Shown here piece after piece: positions 10,608 through 18,998 of a stretch of DNA of 64,000 nt. The stretch comes from Limnobaculum parvum. GTDB lineage: Bacteria; Pseudomonadota; Gammaproteobacteria; Enterobacterales; Enterobacteriaceae. Below the pieces are notes generated by a model that worked only from the letters and a program-made list of their open reading frames with translations, was not told where the DNA came from and searched no databases. The DNA lies in contig NZ_CP029185.2 of the NCBI RefSeq assembly GCF_003096015.2, positions 1,150,001 to 1,214,000 of the forward strand, given 5' to 3'. Made by a program: the position numbers and the translations under genes. How positions within the stretch are numbered: position 1 is the stretch's first letter; every line of letters begins with the position of its first letter.

Positions 10608-11351
10608 TTAACGAGAGAAAGGATTCGCAGGATTAGTTTTTGGCGGACTGTTGGCCAGTAATCCCTGTGGAGCAAGATTATAACGCCCATTATTGACAAT
10701 CATATTTGGCGGCTGATGGGTCTTTTCAAAGAAGTCATACCCCGCTTTCAGCTGTTGCCAGAACTCATAATGTACGGAGTGGGTGTAGCTCTTTAATTTG
10801 TCATTAGTCATACGGAATGGGAATATGTTGACTTCTACCTGAGGTTGCCCATTAATCAGCGCATACTCAATGAATTGATAAATCTCGGAAATCTGTTGGT
10901 CATTCATGGCATAACAGCCAGTAGATACACAATCACCGTGCACCATCAGATGCTTTCCAGTAAATCCGTGCTCCTGATCATATTGATTAGGATAACCCAG
11001 ATTGAGTGAACGATAGAATTTGCTGTTTGGGTTCAGGCCTTGCATTGTCACCTGATAAAAACCTTCAGGGCTTTTAAAGTCGCCTTGATAATGTTTAGGC
11101 CCAAGTCCTCCAGAATAGTTACAGATAGGGTAGGACTGTACTAACTGATAAGCACCCTGATTTTTAACAAACAGCTCCAGAACTTTGTCTTCTTTAATTA
11201 TGCGAACATAAACTGGTAAACCCAGTAGCCGCTGTTTTTCTGGTTGCATAGTAGATTGTTGTTCAGTCAGCGGCTGAACAGACTGCGCATTTGAATAGAA
11301 CGACACTGGCGACAGCAGTAATACGCTGAGCATGAATAGAGATTTGCTCAT
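10608..11351 (-). CDS. dpaA: DpaA/YafK family murein L,D-endopeptidase, copy 1
   Basis: YafK (DpaA/LdtF) carries a YkuD-type L,D-transpeptidase fold; in E. coli it releases Braun lipoprotein from peptidoglycan. The 247-aa product, counted from MSKSLFMLSV, has a Sec signal peptide (about residues 1-22, cleavage after SNA). The catalytic motif MVHGDCVSTGCYAM has His near 138 and Cys near 146, so the site is intact. An in-frame ATG at 11375 is eight codons upstream and less likely. A second homologue lies 290 bp upstream in the same orientation. The two align without gaps over the first 150 residues and differ mainly in the C-terminal 80. Confidence 0.92.
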   Translation of the reverse strand: MSKSLFMLSVLLLSPVSFYSNAQSVQPLTEQQSTMQPEKQRLLGLPVYVRIIKEDKVLELFVKNQGAYQLVQSYPICNYSGGLGPKHYQGDFKSPEGFYQVTMQGLNPNSKFYRSLNLGYPNQYDQEHGFTGKHLMVHGDCVSTGCYAMNDQQISEIYQFIEYALINGQPQVEVNIFPFRMTNDKLKSYTHSVHYEFWQQLKAGYDFFEKTHQPPNMIVNNGRYNLAPQGLLANSPPKTNPANPFSR

Positions 11352-11584
11352 TTTTCTTCCCGTTGTTAAAAACATATATCCGTGGCTAATTAAATTAAAC
11401 TTGTTGTATTTATAGTCTATTTTATGACGAAGTAGTGTAAGTCAGATAATAAAAAAGAATAATTATTTTTATGGTAAACGATCGTTTTGTGTGGTGCTGA
11501 AGGAAGCTGGTTTTTGGAAGAAAGATTAACTTAGTAAATGTTATTTTAACAATATGATATTACTATAATTATATCCAATAACTG

Positions 11585-11620
11585 AACGGTCAGAAGTACA
11601 AGACTATTTTTCTGACCGTT
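11585..11620. terminator. Inverted repeat between the two dpaA copies
   Basis: AACGGTCAGAA (11585-11595) and TTCTGACCGTT (11610-11620) form a perfect 11-bp stem with a 14-nt loop, 21 bp downstream of the copy 2 stop. Neither side has a good T-tract. It could reduce read-through from copy 2 into copy 1. The rest of the 290-bp spacer is AT-rich and probably holds the copy 1 promoter. Confidence 0.45.
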
Positions 11621-11641
11621 TAGATTTGTGTCATCTCTTTT

Positions 11642-12412
11642 TTAGCGATAGCTAAATTTACCAATATATTCCTCAGTATTTCTGGGGACATTATTAGCAT
11701 ACATGTGCTGTGTTTGTGGTAATGCGGGTCCAGTCAGCGCATAACGACCATCCACGACAGAAATATTTGGGGGTTGATGGGTATCCTCAAAATAGTCATA
11801 GCCCACTTTTAACTGCTGCCAGAAATCCTGATTCTCGGATCCTTGATGACGACGCATATTTTCGTTAGTCATGCGGAACGGGAAAATATTGATATTCACA
11901 TGCTGTTGACCATTTTTCATTGCAGCTTCGACAAATTGGTAAATTTCAGCAATCTGTTCATCGGTCATCGCATAACAGCCTACTGATACACAGGCACCAT
12001 GTATCATTAGATAGTTGCCAGTGAAACCATGGGCTCTGTCATACTGGTTAGGGTAACCAATATTAAATGCGCGATAATATTTACTATTAGGATTCAAACT
12101 ATTGGCGGTTATTTGATAGAATCCTTCCGGACTTTTATAATCACCCTGACGCTTTTTAGGACCTAATCCACCTGAATAACTACATATTAAATAAGTTCTA
12201 ATGTGTTGATAGCTATTTTTGGTTTTAACAAATAGCTCTAGTTTATGTTCTTCCTTAATAATACGTATATATACTGGAAGGCCCAATAGTCGTTGTTTTT
12301 CTGATGGCGCGATAGCTTGCTTAGTTGTCGGTACTGCCTGTGATTCTGCGGTTGAATAAAAGGATACTGATGACAATAACAATACGCTGAGCAGAAATAA
12401 GTATTTGCTCAT
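11642..12412 (-). CDS. DpaA/YafK family murein L,D-endopeptidase, copy 2
   Basis: This 256-aa paralogue has the same layout as the neighbouring copy: signal peptide (MSKYLFLLSV..., cleavage near STA), the RLLGLPVYIRIIKEE core near residue 41, SGGLGPKKRQGD and the catalytic MIHGACVSVGCYAM with His138 and Cys146. The C-terminal region differs, lacking the Pro/Asn-rich end of copy 1 and finishing NTEEYIGKFSYR. Both copies retain catalytic residues, so neither looks dead. Which one is the functional equivalent of E. coli DpaA cannot be told by eye. It is divergent from the apbE-like gene. Confidence 0.9.
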   Translation of the reverse strand: MSKYLFLLSVLLLSSVSFYSTAESQAVPTTKQAIAPSEKQRLLGLPVYIRIIKEEHKLELFVKTKNSYQHIRTYLICSYSGGLGPKKRQGDYKSPEGFYQITANSLNPNSKYYRAFNIGYPNQYDRAHGFTGNYLMIHGACVSVGCYAMTDEQIAEIYQFVEAAMKNGQQHVNINIFPFRMTNENMRRHQGSENQDFWQQLKVGYDYFEDTHQPPNISVVDGRYALTGPALPQTQHMYANNVPRNTEEYIGKFSYR

Positions 12413-12585
12413 TTGTTTCCCTGTTGTTAATTATATAAACTTACCTGTTAATAAAATATAAATTGATGTTATTTTGATCAATTTATTTTCGGTTAGTGTA
12501 ATTGGAATCAGTCTGAATAAATAATATTTTTATATAACAATGTGTGAATTTTTGTTTTTATAATATTTATATTAAGGTGGGTGTT

Positions 12586-13611
12586 TTGAATATTATCTCT
12601 AATTCATTGATGCGGTTATTACTTTTTATAACGGTGTTTTATATTTCAGGATGTGAACCTCAACAGTTTGCCATTAATGGTAAAACGATGGGGACTTATT
12701 ATTCGATAAAATATATAGAGCACTCAGGAGCCCCTAAAGGTGCTGAATTACAAAAGCAAATTGACGTCTTATTAGAAAATGTAAATAACCAGATGTCCAC
12801 CTATCGACCAGAATCTGAATTAAGTCGATTTAATCAATACCGCAATATTAATCAGGTTTTTCCTGTTTCTGCGGCAACGGTAAAGGTGATCAATGAAGCT
12901 AGGCGAATAAATCAACTTACTCAAGGTGCTTTGGATATTAGCGTTGGGCCTTTGGTTAATCTTTGGGGATTTGGGCCAGAAAAGCATAAAGATCAGATCC
13001 CCTCAAATGCAGAACTACAGCAGCGCAAAGCCTGGGTAGGCATGAATAAGTTAAAAGTCGAAGGTAATGGTCTGATAAAGGAGATACCTGAGCTTTATCT
13101 CGATCTTTCTGCGATTGCTAAAGGATATGGCGTGGATGTGGTGGCAGAGTATCTGGAATCAGTAGGAATTAGCAGCTATCTGGTAGATATTGGCGGTGAG
13201 GTGCGAACCAAGGGACAAAACGATCGTCAACAACCTTGGCGTATTGCCATTGAGAAGCCCATTGCAGGCATAGAACAGACGGTGCAGGAAGTGATTACTC
13301 CTGGCGATATGTCTGTTGCTACCTCAGGAAATTATCGCAATTATTTTGAAATCGATGGTGTTCGTTATTCCCATACCATTGATCCACGGACCGGCTGGCC
13401 TGTTTCCAATGAAATAGTATCAGTGACGGTGTTAAGCCCGTCCTGCATGACGGCTGACGGATTTTCAACGGCTATTGGCGTTTTAGGGCTGGAGAAGGGT
13501 ATGGCACTGGCAGAACAACTGCAATTACCGGTGATGATAGTTACCCAGTCAGGATCGGGTTTTATTGAGCATTATTCTGAGACATTTAAGCAAAAAATAA
13601 TAACTCCTTGA
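12586..13611 (+). CDS. apbE: ApbE-family FAD:protein FMN transferase lipoprotein
   Basis: ApbE proteins are periplasmic and transfer FMN from FAD to a Thr of target flavoproteins (Nqr/Rnf subunits, for example). The lipobox ISGC predicts membrane anchoring. Family motifs are INGKTMGTYYSIKY, LDLSAIAKGYGVD near the middle, the metal-site region DIGGEVRTKG and HTIDPRTGWPV, and CMTADGFSTA near the end. The start is uncertain. A TTG at 12586 has a good ribosome binding site (AAGGTGG at 12574-12580), while ATG 12610 gives a tighter signal peptide and GTG 12544 is also in frame. No Nqr or Rnf target gene is nearby. Confidence 0.88.
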   Translation: MNIISNSLMRLLLFITVFYISGCEPQQFAINGKTMGTYYSIKYIEHSGAPKGAELQKQIDVLLENVNNQMSTYRPESELSRFNQYRNINQVFPVSAATVKVINEARRINQLTQGALDISVGPLVNLWGFGPEKHKDQIPSNAELQQRKAWVGMNKLKVEGNGLIKEIPELYLDLSAIAKGYGVDVVAEYLESVGISSYLVDIGGEVRTKGQNDRQQPWRIAIEKPIAGIEQTVQEVITPGDMSVATSGNYRNYFEIDGVRYSHTIDPRTGWPVSNEIVSVTVLSPSCMTADGFSTAIGVLGLEKGMALAEQLQLPVMIVTQSGSGFIEHYSETFKQKIITP

Positions 13612-13649
13612 TTCCCTAAGGCACATTTTTCTTGAGTGATAGGTTTTTA

Positions 13650-13669
13650 TTCTGTATATTTATACAGTA
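13650..13669 (+). promoter_or_regulatory. LexA (SOS) box of dinB
   Basis: CTGTATATTTATACAG at 13652-13667 is a perfect CTGT-N8-ACAG palindrome with the AT-rich core of the enterobacterial SOS box, and it lies 21 bp before the dinB start. It implies LexA repression and DNA-damage induction. Confidence 0.88.
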
Positions 13670-13688
13670 TTTTTGGTGAGGGTATGAC

Positions 13689-14744
13689 GTGCGTAAAATC
13701 ATACATATCGATATGGATTGTTTTTATGCCGCTGTAGAAATGCGGGACGATCCTTCGTTGGTGAATATGCCTATGGCTGTTGGTGGCCGTAGGGAGCAGC
13801 GCGGCGTTATCAGCACAGCTAACTATATTGCCCGCCGCTATGGTGTTCATAGTGCTATGCCGGTAGCTCAGGCACTGAAATTATGTCCTCACCTTAAGGT
13901 CTTGCCTGGGCGAATGGAGGTATATAAAGATATCTCCAGACAAATTCAGCGTATATTTCAACGTTACACCTCTGTTATTGAGCCACTTTCATTGGATGAA
14001 GCCTATCTAGACGTTACCGATTGTCCAATGTTTAATGGTTCTGCCACGTTAATTGCACAAGATATCCGAGCCACTATCTATCAAGAGCTGAAGCTGACGG
14101 CATCTGCTGGGGTAGCATCCATCAAGTTTCTGGCGAAAATAGCATCGGATATTAATAAGCCTAACGGTCAGTTTGTTATTGCACCCGATCGAATAGGGGA
14201 GTTTTTATCGGATCTTCCCTTGACCAAAATATCTGGCGTTGGTGCGGTAACCGGGAAAAAGCTGGCGGATTTAGGTTTGTATACTTGCAAAGATGTTCAG
14301 GCGTTTGATTTAGCCACCTTACTTAATCGATTTGGCAAGTTTGGCAGAATTCTGCATGAACGTTGTAATGGCATCGACCATCGGGAAGTGTGTAGCGATC
14401 GGCAGCGTAAATCTATCGGTGTGGAAACAACCTTATCAGAAGATATTCACGATTGGCAAAGCTGCTTGGGTGTCATCGAACGACTGTATCTGGAACTAGA
14501 ACGCCGCTTGAGCAATGTCAGGCCTGATTTGCGTATTGCCCGGCAGGGAGTAAAGCTGAAGTTTAACGATTTTCAGCTAACGACTCAGGAGCATGTCTGG
14601 CAGCGGCTTGATCGAAGTGACCTGTTAACCGTTGCTGAACGGGTCTGGCAGGAACGACGCCAGAATCGGGGTGTCAGGCTGGTTGGCTTACATGTTACGC
14701 TGGTGGATCCTCAGATAGAAAAACAGTTGGCGCTATTTTCGTAA
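13689..14744 (+). CDS. dinB: DNA polymerase IV
   Basis: This Y-family translesion polymerase lacks proofreading and is induced in the SOS response. Its 351 aa equal the length of E. coli DinB. Visible signatures are the palm IHIDMDCFYAAVE (metal Asp8, steric gate Phe13), STANYIARRYGVHSAMP, and SLDEAYLDVTD with the catalytic Asp and Glu near 103-104. A helix-hairpin-helix lies near KISGVGAVTGKKL, and the C-terminal beta-clamp motif is QLALF. The start is GTG at 13689. The E. coli neighbours yafN-yafO-yafP do not follow; dinB is monocistronic and ends at a shared terminator with pepD. Confidence 0.97.
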   Translation: MRKIIHIDMDCFYAAVEMRDDPSLVNMPMAVGGRREQRGVISTANYIARRYGVHSAMPVAQALKLCPHLKVLPGRMEVYKDISRQIQRIFQRYTSVIEPLSLDEAYLDVTDCPMFNGSATLIAQDIRATIYQELKLTASAGVASIKFLAKIASDINKPNGQFVIAPDRIGEFLSDLPLTKISGVGAVTGKKLADLGLYTCKDVQAFDLATLLNRFGKFGRILHERCNGIDHREVCSDRQRKSIGVETTLSEDIHDWQSCLGVIERLYLELERRLSNVRPDLRIARQGVKLKFNDFQLTTQEHVWQRLDRSDLLTVAERVWQERRQNRGVRLVGLHVTLVDPQIEKQLALFS

Positions 14745-14794
14745 CTTTCAGATAGGTGATGCAAACCACAGAGAAGATTGATTTCAATTCAGGC

Positions 14795-14830
14795 AAAAAA
14801 ATAACGGCGGAAAATCCGCCGTTATTTTTA
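14795..14830. terminator. Bidirectional terminator between dinB and pepD
   Basis: AAAATAACGGCGG and CCGCCGTTATTTT pair perfectly around a 5-nt loop and are flanked by A-run and T-run tails, so the hairpin can end transcription from either convergent gene. Confidence 0.9.
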
Positions 14831-14841
14831 CATCATAGGCA

Positions 14842-16302
14842 TTAATTGCGTTCTGGAACGGATTTCAGTACCTGAGTCAGCAACTGCCAGTAGCGACCAA
14901 CGCTGGTAATATGGACTTGTTCATCAGGCGAGTGCGCGCCAGTGATGGTTGGTCCAATAGAAACCATATCCATTTCAGGATATGGGCGCTTAAACAGCCC
15001 ACACTCGAGACCTGCGTGGATCACCATAATATGAGGCGTAGCGTCGAACAGCTTTTTATAGCTCTCGCGTACCAAATTCATCACCGGTGAGTCAGGATCT
15101 GGCTGCCAGCCAGGGTAGCCGCCTTTCGCATCAACTTCAGCACCGGCTAATTCGCCCAGCGAGGTCAGCACTTCAACCACATATTCTTTACCACTGTCGA
15201 TTAACGAACGGATCAGATAGACAATCTGAGCATGATCCTGCTCGGTACTCACTACGCCAACGTTCAGGGAGGTTTCTACTACCCCCTTGACGGAGTCACT
15301 CATACGAACCACACCGTTAGGGCTAGCATTCATTAAGCCTATCAGACGTGACTGGCTATCCGGCGTCAGGGCTTGTAAGCCACATTCAGTTGATTCAACC
15401 TGTAATGCCATATTCTTTTCAACGGCAGCCAGTTCATAATTCAGCAATGCCAGATAATCGGCCCCGGCTTTCCTTAACGCTTCGGCATTAGCCTGTGGCA
15501 GGCTTAATACCACGGTTGCTTCACGTGGAATCGCGTTACGCAGGGTTCCGCCATTGAAAGAGAGCAGGCGAATTTGCAGCGCTTGGGCGTGAGTCGTTAG
15601 AAAACGCGCCATCAGTTTGTTCGCATTGCCTAAACCCAAGTGGATATCACCGCCAGAGTGACCACCTTTTAACCCCTTTAATGAAAGTTTAAAGATTTGG
15701 TTACCTGAGGGTACTGCTTCACGCGTCAGGGGCAATGTTGTAATACAGTCTACGCCGCCAGCGCAGCCCATATAAATTTCACCTTCGGTTTCAGAGTCGG
15801 TGTTAATCAGAATTTCACTTTGTAGCCAGTTTGGTTGTAGGCCGAAAGCGCCATCCATGCCGGTTTCTTCGGTCATGGTTAACAGAACTTCAATCGGACC
15901 GTGCGTTAATGTGTCATCGGATAACACTGCCAGAGCGGATGCCATACCAATACCATTATCGGCACCCAGTGTCGTACCACGTGCTTTTAACCATTGGCCG
16001 TCTACGTAGGTTTGAATAGGGTCTTTTTCGAAATCGTGCTCGGTATCATTATTCTTTTGTGGAACCATATCCAGATGAGCCTGTAAAACTACAGACTTGC
16101 GATTTTCCATGCCTGGCGTGGCTGGTTTACGGATCAGTATATTGCCGACAGCGTCGCGTTCAGCGTGCAGTTTTTTTTCCTTCGCCCAGTTAACAATGTA
16201 TTGCGCTAAGGCTTCTTCATGTTTAGATGGATGGGGAATTGAGCAAATTTTTGCGAAATGTTGCCATAGATGCTGTGGCGAAAGTTGAGCTAAATCAGAC
16301 AC
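14842..16302 (-). CDS. pepD: Aminoacyl-histidine dipeptidase (peptidase D)
   Basis: PepD is a cytoplasmic M20-family zinc dipeptidase with broad specificity, including Xaa-His dipeptides (carnosine). The 486 aa match the family length (E. coli 485). The metal-binding motifs are VVLQAHLDMVPQ near residue 76, LGADNGIGMA near 117, and the catalytic Glu pair in TMTEETGMDG near 147. The lid/dimerisation segment contains GGHSGGDIHLG. The GTG at 16302 has a good AGGAG ribosome binding site eight bases upstream. In E. coli pepD is divergent from gpt; here a glutathione-peroxidase-like gene is interposed. Confidence 0.96.
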   Translation of the reverse strand: MSDLAQLSPQHLWQHFAKICSIPHPSKHEEALAQYIVNWAKEKKLHAERDAVGNILIRKPATPGMENRKSVVLQAHLDMVPQKNNDTEHDFEKDPIQTYVDGQWLKARGTTLGADNGIGMASALAVLSDDTLTHGPIEVLLTMTEETGMDGAFGLQPNWLQSEILINTDSETEGEIYMGCAGGVDCITTLPLTREAVPSGNQIFKLSLKGLKGGHSGGDIHLGLGNANKLMARFLTTHAQALQIRLLSFNGGTLRNAIPREATVVLSLPQANAEALRKAGADYLALLNYELAAVEKNMALQVESTECGLQALTPDSQSRLIGLMNASPNGVVRMSDSVKGVVETSLNVGVVSTEQDHAQIVYLIRSLIDSGKEYVVEVLTSLGELAGAEVDAKGGYPGWQPDPDSPVMNLVRESYKKLFDATPHIMVIHAGLECGLFKRPYPEMDMVSIGPTITGAHSPDEQVHITSVGRYWQLLTQVLKSVPERN

Positions 16303-16549
16303 GATAAGTCTCCTGTAACAATCTTTTGGTCAGCGGCGAGAAATGCCGATGCTGTTATCAATAAGATTCGGGTAGCAATAACATGGTTTTTAAAATTTCT
16401 TCTACAACAGAATAACATTGAAAGCGTAGAATTTGGCGTGTATATCGTGTTGTTTGTCTATATTTTACTCTTTTCCTACTGTATACGGGGAATAGGGTAG
16501 AATATTAACCGTTGCCAGGCGGGAACAATGGCTGTTTTAGTCTGGGCCG

Positions 16550-16576
16550 TTGAAAAGAACGTTTATTCACTATAAT
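16550..16576 (+). promoter_or_regulatory. Putative promoter of the glutathione-peroxidase-like gene
   Basis: A consensus -10 TATAAT (16571-16576) is preceded 15 bp upstream by TTGAAA (16550-16555). The spacer is short, so strength is uncertain. The rest of the 307-bp pepD/gpx spacer shows nothing further. Confidence 0.45.
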
Positions 16577-16609
16577 AGATGTTAAACAACAGACTGACTG
16601 GAGAACCTC

Positions 16610-17110
16610 GTGCCGACTCAATTATTTTCTATTTCACTGGTTAACATCCACGGTGACGTCAATATCATGGGTGATTTTGCTGCGAAAGCCATCCTAGTGG
16701 TTAATACGGCAAGCGAATGTGGCTTTACTCCGCAATATGAGGAGTTGGAACAGCTGTGGCAACGTTATAAATCTCAGGGATTGATGATATTGGGATTTCC
16801 CTGCAATCAGTTTGGTCAGCAGGAAAAGGGGAGCGATCAGGATATTGAAGCTTTTTGTCAGCTTAATTATGGCGTTAGTTTTCCTCTGTTTGCCAAAATT
16901 GAAGTAAATGGCTCTGGAACACACCCTTTATTTCGTTATCTAAAGTCACAGGCTCCGGGTCTGCTGGGACATCAGGCGATTAAATGGAATTTTACCAAAT
17001 TTCTGATTAGCGATGAGGGTCGCAAAGTAGAACGCTTTGCCCCCATGACAAAACCGCTGGCGTTGGAGGATAAAATAGTCCAAATACTGGCGACTTCCCC
17101 AACAGATTAA
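16610..17110 (+). CDS. Glutathione peroxidase family protein (BtuE-like)
   Basis: The 166-aa thiol peroxidase of the GPx family would reduce hydroperoxides using thioredoxin or glutathione. Signatures are NTASECGFTPQY with the peroxidatic Cys near residue 38 (Cys instead of selenocysteine), LGFPCNQFGQQE with the Gln of the catalytic tetrad, and WNFTKFLI with Trp and Asn near 126. The start is GTG at 16610 with GGAG seven bases upstream. The gene is absent from this place in E. coli and sits between pepD and gpt. It resembles E. coli BtuE in size, but orthology is not established. Confidence 0.87.
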   Translation: MPTQLFSISLVNIHGDVNIMGDFAAKAILVVNTASECGFTPQYEELEQLWQRYKSQGLMILGFPCNQFGQQEKGSDQDIEAFCQLNYGVSFPLFAKIEVNGSGTHPLFRYLKSQAPGLLGHQAIKWNFTKFLISDEGRKVERFAPMTKPLALEDKIVQILATSPTD

Positions 17111-17261
17111 CCTGATTGAACCAATGTGCGTTTGGATCAATTAGTTTATTTTTCTCTAATATAACCGCTGGTTTTTATCGGCGCGTCTCTTTATAATCGG
17201 CTGCAACTTTTTTCCCCTGATTAATTAGAAGCCATTATTTACTGGCTGGGATTCGATTTAT

Positions 17262-17720
17262 ATGAGCGAAAAATACGTCGTCACTTGGGATATGTTGCAA
17301 ATTGAAGCCCGTAAGCTTGCCCGTCGCTTACTGCCGAAAGAACAATGGAAAGGTATCATTGCAGTGAGTCGTGGCGGTTTAGTACCTGCTGCGTTACTGG
17401 CTCGCGAATTAAGCATTCGTTATGTTGATACCGTTTGCATCTCCAGCTATGACCATGATAATCAGCGTGAAATGAAAATTTTGAAGCGTGCTGAAGGTGA
17501 TGGTGAAGGCTTTATTGTGATCGACGATTTAGTGGATACCGGTAGTACCGCTAAAGCTATTCGCGATATGTATCCAAAAGCTCACTTTGTGACTATTTTC
17601 GCTAAACCCGCAGGTAAGCCGCTGGTGGATGACTATGTGGTTGATATTCCACAGGACACCTGGATTGAGCAGCCGTGGGATATGGGCGTCGCATTTGTGA
17701 AGCCGATTGGCGATTGCTGA
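17262..17720 (+). CDS. gpt: Xanthine-guanine phosphoribosyltransferase
   Basis: Gpt salvages guanine, xanthine and hypoxanthine to the nucleoside monophosphates using PRPP. Its 152 aa equal the E. coli length, with the PRPP-binding motif [16 protein letters not shown] near residue 84, the flexible-loop region [10 protein letters not shown], and the purine-site Trp-Ile-Glu/Gln-Pro-Trp segment near residue 132. A TATAAT hexamer at 17192-17197 is a candidate -10 box. The transcript ends at a strong hairpin. Confidence 0.96.
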   Translation: MSEKYVVTWDMLQIEARKLARRLLPKEQWKGIIAVSRGGLVPAALLARELSIRYVDTVCISSYDHDNQREMKILKRAEGDGEGFIVIDDLVDTGSTAKAIRDMYPKAHFVTIFAKPAGKPLVDDYVVDIPQDTWIEQPWDMGVAFVKPIGDC

Positions 17721-17735
17721 TTGTCATTCTCTGAT

Positions 17736-17768
17736 ACAAAGCCCGGTAAATACCGGGCTTTGTTGTTT
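17736..17768 (+). terminator. Rho-independent terminator of gpt
   Basis: ACAAAGCCCGGTA and TACCGGGCTTTGT pair perfectly with a 3-4 nt loop and are followed by TGTTTTT. A-richness on the upstream side would also allow it to act on the minus-strand fragment. Confidence 0.9.
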
Positions 17769-17782
17769 TTAGGCTATGGCAA

Positions 17783-17995
17783 TCAGGCTGGATTGAGAAT
17801 GACAATACCGTCGTCGTCAGCATAGAGACAATCCCCTTCTTGGATTATCTGACCGGCAAATTCGGCTGGTTCTCCCGTTGTTCCTTCTGACCTTTGGATT
17901 GAACGTAGTGGGTGCCAACCATTGTTAATCAGGTTGGCTGCCAGATCCCCGAACAGCGTACAGCAGACACTTCCTCCGCCGTCAACGACCAAAGC
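17783..17995 (-). pseudogene. Truncated RraA-like (HMG aldolase/RraA family) fragment
   Basis: This 70-codon frame reads ALVVDGGGS near its beginning, then GDLAANLINNGW, SEGTTGEPAEFAGQ and GDCLYADDDGIVIL near its end. These are successive motifs of the RraA/RraA-like family (about 160-220 aa). The N-terminal half is missing: an in-frame stop directly precedes ALVV and no start codon fits. The family segment containing the GxxRD catalytic motif, about 25-30 residues, is also absent between NGW and the PLRS-like piece, in frame. The pieces lie 10 bp beyond the end of the pilus operon, so the fragment probably marks a deletion or insertion endpoint. It is unlikely to be functional. Confidence 0.75.
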
Positions 17996-18005
17996 CTATT
18001 GTGTC

Positions 18006-18998
18006 TTAATATTCCACGACGAACTGGACGGTATCACTATAACTACCCGCAGGTTGCGCGGGTTGATTTGGGTTAACAATAGCTGAATAGGTCAGGCTTT
18101 GACTCATTCCATTGCCGGAGCCAGACAGTTTGGATAGGCTATTCCAAACCGTTGTATTATCTGGATAATAAATATTGTATTGCAAAAAATTGCTTCCCGA
18201 CCCTTTCATCTGTCGCCACGGGTCGCTGTAGTTATCCCCGTTACTGAAATAAGTTTTATAGGGTGTTTGAGCGGAGCAGGTCAATGTCACCGTATTGTTA
18301 GTTTTTGCTGGAAACTGATCGACAAAAGCGCTGCTGCCAAAGTTAATATCCGTTGTGGTGTTGATTTGACAATCTTTAGTCACAATCAGTTTTATTTGAA
18401 TCGTGCTGGTGCCTTCGTCAGGAAGAGATAGGCTGATGCAGGCACCTAACAGGTTAGCCAGACACATTTTTGAATACCAGTAGATAGTCACCGTATCCGT
18501 ATAAGTGCCAGCGGGAATATTTTGCTGTGGGGTAGTTTTGGTATAAATGGTGGTAGAACCCCCTAATCCAACGACCAGTAGATTAAGTATATTAAGACCT
18601 CCAGCCCCATAGTTTACGCTTTGGTCCTTAATAAAAGGATAACTGGTTGTGTTATCGGCATACAGCGTATAAGGAATTTTAGCGCCAGGAATTTGGGTGT
18701 TAACCAGATTCATATTATTGGTGGTGGTTTTCAATGTTCCGGTTAATACGCTACCGGATAATAAGTCGATGCTCAGCCCTGAACAGGAAACGCCTCCTGG
18801 GCCCGAGGTACTTAGCCCGTTGGCGCTATTCACGTTGAATGAGCTGGTAGTGCCAAGATCTTCTGCGGTAGGGCTGGCGGTAATCCTACAGGTAGCGGCC
18901 TGCACGGGAGACACCATCAGTAAAACAAACAGGCATATGCACAAAATAATATGATGAGTTAACGCTGACGAGCCTCGTTGGCTGCGGATGTTCTTCAT
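18006..18998 (-). CDS. CsuE-like pilus tip adhesin, two spore-coat-U domains
   Basis: The last gene of the operon encodes 330 aa with a signal peptide (hydrophobic stretch about residues 15-35, cleavage after VQA). Two SCPU-type Ig-like domains follow, each with a Cys pair: residues about 36-190 (TCRITASPT...) and 195-330 (DCQINTTTDINFGSSAF...). The product ends in the alternating hydrophobic DTVQFVVEY donor-type strand. A two-domain subunit at the 3' end of a Csu operon matches CsuE, the tip adhesin. The ATG at 18998 overlaps the usher TGA in an ATGA coupling and has an AAGGA ribosome binding site; the frame extends upstream but into the usher gene. Confidence 0.85.
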   Translation of the reverse strand: MKNIRSQRGSSALTHHIILCICLFVLLMVSPVQAATCRITASPTAEDLGTTSSFNVNSANGLSTSGPGGVSCSGLSIDLLSGSVLTGTLKTTTNNMNLVNTQIPGAKIPYTLYADNTTSYPFIKDQSVNYGAGGLNILNLLVVGLGGSTTIYTKTTPQQNIPAGTYTDTVTIYWYSKMCLANLLGACISLSLPDEGTSTIQIKLIVTKDCQINTTTDINFGSSAFVDQFPAKTNNTVTLTCSAQTPYKTYFSNGDNYSDPWRQMKGSGSNFLQYNIYYPDNTTVWNSLSKLSGSGNGMSQSLTYSAIVNPNQPAQPAGSYSDTVQFVVEY

